Below the pieces are notes generated by a model. That model was given only the letters and a program-made list of their open reading frames with translations, was not told where the DNA came from and did not search any database. A stretch of 64,000 bases of DNA from Paenibacillus sp. FSL H7-0357 (GTDB taxonomy: Bacteria; Bacillota; Bacilli; Paenibacillales; Paenibacillaceae): the NCBI RefSeq assembly GCF_000758525.1, contig NZ_CP009241.1, forward strand, positions 7,483,501 to 7,547,500, read 5' to 3'. This document shows, piece after piece, positions 63,143 through 64,000 of this stretch. Positions within the stretch are counted from its first letter, which is position 1, and the number at the start of each line of letters is the position of its first letter. A program made the translations under genes and the position numbers.

Positions 63143-63848
63143 TGTCGATCAGCTCCATGAATAATGCTTCCAGGCTATTTTCGCCCTTTACTTCTTCTGT
63201 CTTGCCATGGGCTATTAATTGGCCCCCCTTTATGATCGCTATCTTATTGCAGAGCTTCTCTGCCACATCCAGCACATGCGTGGAGAAGAAGATGGCACTG
63301 CCGTTGCTGCACAGCTCTACCATAATTGTCTTTAGCATGTGAGCGGCTTTTGGATCAAGGCCAACAAAGGGTTCGTCTAACACCAACAACTTTGGTTTAT
63401 GAATAAGTGCAGAGATAATCGCAAGCTTCTGCTTCATCCCATGGGAATACGATGAGATCATATCACCCAAATGGACCGTAATTTGAAAAGCATCGCTGTA
63501 TTTTTTAATAAGCTGCTCACGATCCGCTTTGGATACACTAAAGAGATCACCGATAAAATTCAAGTACTGAATGCCGGTAAGATGATCATACAAATCCGGG
63601 TTATCCGGAATATACGCAATCCTCGCCTTGCACGCTACCGGATCTTTTTTAATGGAGATACCGTCAATTTCAATATCCCCTTCTTCAAAATCAAGCACGC
63701 CCACTACTGCCCGAATGGTTGTTGTTTTACCTGCTCCGTTATGTCCGATAAAGCCGTAGATATCGCCTTGCTCCACCACCAAATTCAAGTCATTTACTGC
63801 CTTTTTACCACCCTTATAGCTTTTGGTAAAATGTTTGATTGTAAGCAT
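63135..63848 (-). CDS. ABC transporter ATP-binding protein
   Basis: A 237-residue ATPase. Walker A GHNGAGKTTT, Q-loop AYIPDNPDLYDHLTG, signature SYSHGMKQKLAI (a YSHGMKQK variant common in ABC-2 exporters), Walker B LLVLDEPFVGLD, switch His in FFSTHVLD. AAAGGGTG lies six bases before the ATG at 63846-63848; the frame extends upstream to 63980 but only through a terminator. Partner of the overlapping permease gene. Confidence 0.92.
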   Translation of the reverse strand: MLTIKHFTKSYKGGKKAVNDLNLVVEQGDIYGFIGHNGAGKTTTIRAVVGVLDFEEGDIEIDGISIKKDPVACKARIAYIPDNPDLYDHLTGIQYLNFIGDLFSVSKADREQLIKKYSDAFQITVHLGDMISSYSHGMKQKLAIISALIHKPKLLVLDEPFVGLDPKAAHMLKTIMVELCSNGSAIFFSTHVLDVAEKLCNKIAIIKGGQLIAHGKTEEVKGENSLEALFMELIDND

Positions 63849-63944
63849 GCCCTTCACCCTTTCAATGTGTTTTCCCATACGCTCTTCCCGTAGAATAACT
63901 ATAGTACGAATAGCACCGCCCGAACGTTCATTTGTCTGCATATT

Positions 63945-63972
63945 AAAAAAAGCCCATCCCCTTAGGATGGAC
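63945..63972 (-). terminator. Terminator of a gene beyond the right edge
   Basis: GCCCATCC/GGATGGAC with loop CCTTA and a run of T on the minus strand, upstream of the ABC ATPase gene; it should end a minus-strand transcript entering from outside the window. Confidence 0.75.
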
Positions 63973-64000
63973 TTCCTCATTATTAAAAAATCAAGCGCCA

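Overview
The window looks like a chromosomal segment of a Paenibacillus-type, endospore-forming Firmicute. Supporting genes are an alpha/beta small acid-soluble spore protein, a RacA-like chromosome-anchoring protein, S-layer-homology domains, a YesM/YesN two-component pair beside an LplB/LplC-type sugar importer, HPr kinase, HelD and several ECF or AraC regulators. Most genes have moderate GC and strong AGGAGG-type ribosome sites. Two stretches are clearly AT-richer and probably acquired: about 26.0-27.6 kb and 36.8-39.9 kb. I saw no rRNA, tRNA, CRISPR array or complete insertion sequence.

Layout. 0.1-6.1 kb: TetR regulator divergent from an MFS pump, a nucleotidyltransferase, a TPR-SMI1/KNR4 protein, an AraC regulator and a small membrane protein. 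6.2-9.1 kb: an ABC exporter preceded by a roughly 285-nt structured leader that ends in an intrinsic terminator, divergent from an AIM24 protein. 9.2-13.2 kb: anti-sigma/ECF sigma pair beside a truncated secreted-protein start, sugar-phosphate isomerase-like protein, HTH protein, HAD phosphatase, YjdM zinc-ribbon protein. 13.3-19.5 kb: a GT8 glycosyltransferase with a 27-proline tract and a very basic tail, a nucleotide-sugar pyrophosphorylase, RacA-like protein, SASP, ArsR/flavin-reductase pair, and an HprK paralogue. 19.7-25.9 kb: diguanylate cyclase, malate:quinone oxidoreductase, and a BlaI/BlaR1-like pair with two visible operators. 26.0-27.6 kb: an orphan BtrH-like protein. 28.0-34.9 kb: sugar ABC importer with its YesMN pair. 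35.2-40.1 kb: DinB, a WYL regulator and an AT-rich TetR/reductase-hydrolase/metallo-hydrolase cassette.

40.3-47.8 kb holds a surface system: a protein with two cohesins, six nearly identical Ig-like repeats and three SLH domains, translationally coupled to a dockerin protein with GLUG and InlB-type repeats, followed by a response regulator with a BTAD domain. It reads as an S-layer-anchored receptor and its ligand, a minimal cohesin-dockerin assembly without glycoside hydrolases.

48.2-56.3 kb is the most interesting part: a nine-gene, tightly spaced minus-strand operon for a ribosomally made, radical-SAM-modified peptide. It encodes a SPASM radical SAM enzyme, a PqqD-like recognition protein, a cysteine-free 47-residue precursor (54040-54183, easily missed because it is short), an inactive plus an active M16 peptidase, a second SPASM radical SAM enzyme, a YciI-like protein, an MFS exporter and a MOSC protein. 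A PAS-LuxR regulator lies just upstream. The layout recalls subtilosin, PQQ and mycofactocin loci, but the precursor differs from all of them.

56.5-64.0 kb: an EVE-domain pseudogene, a GyrI-like protein followed by a nine-codon scar of a second WYL regulator, HelD, a candidate small RNA or leader, glycerol dehydrogenase and an ABC-2 transporter pair.
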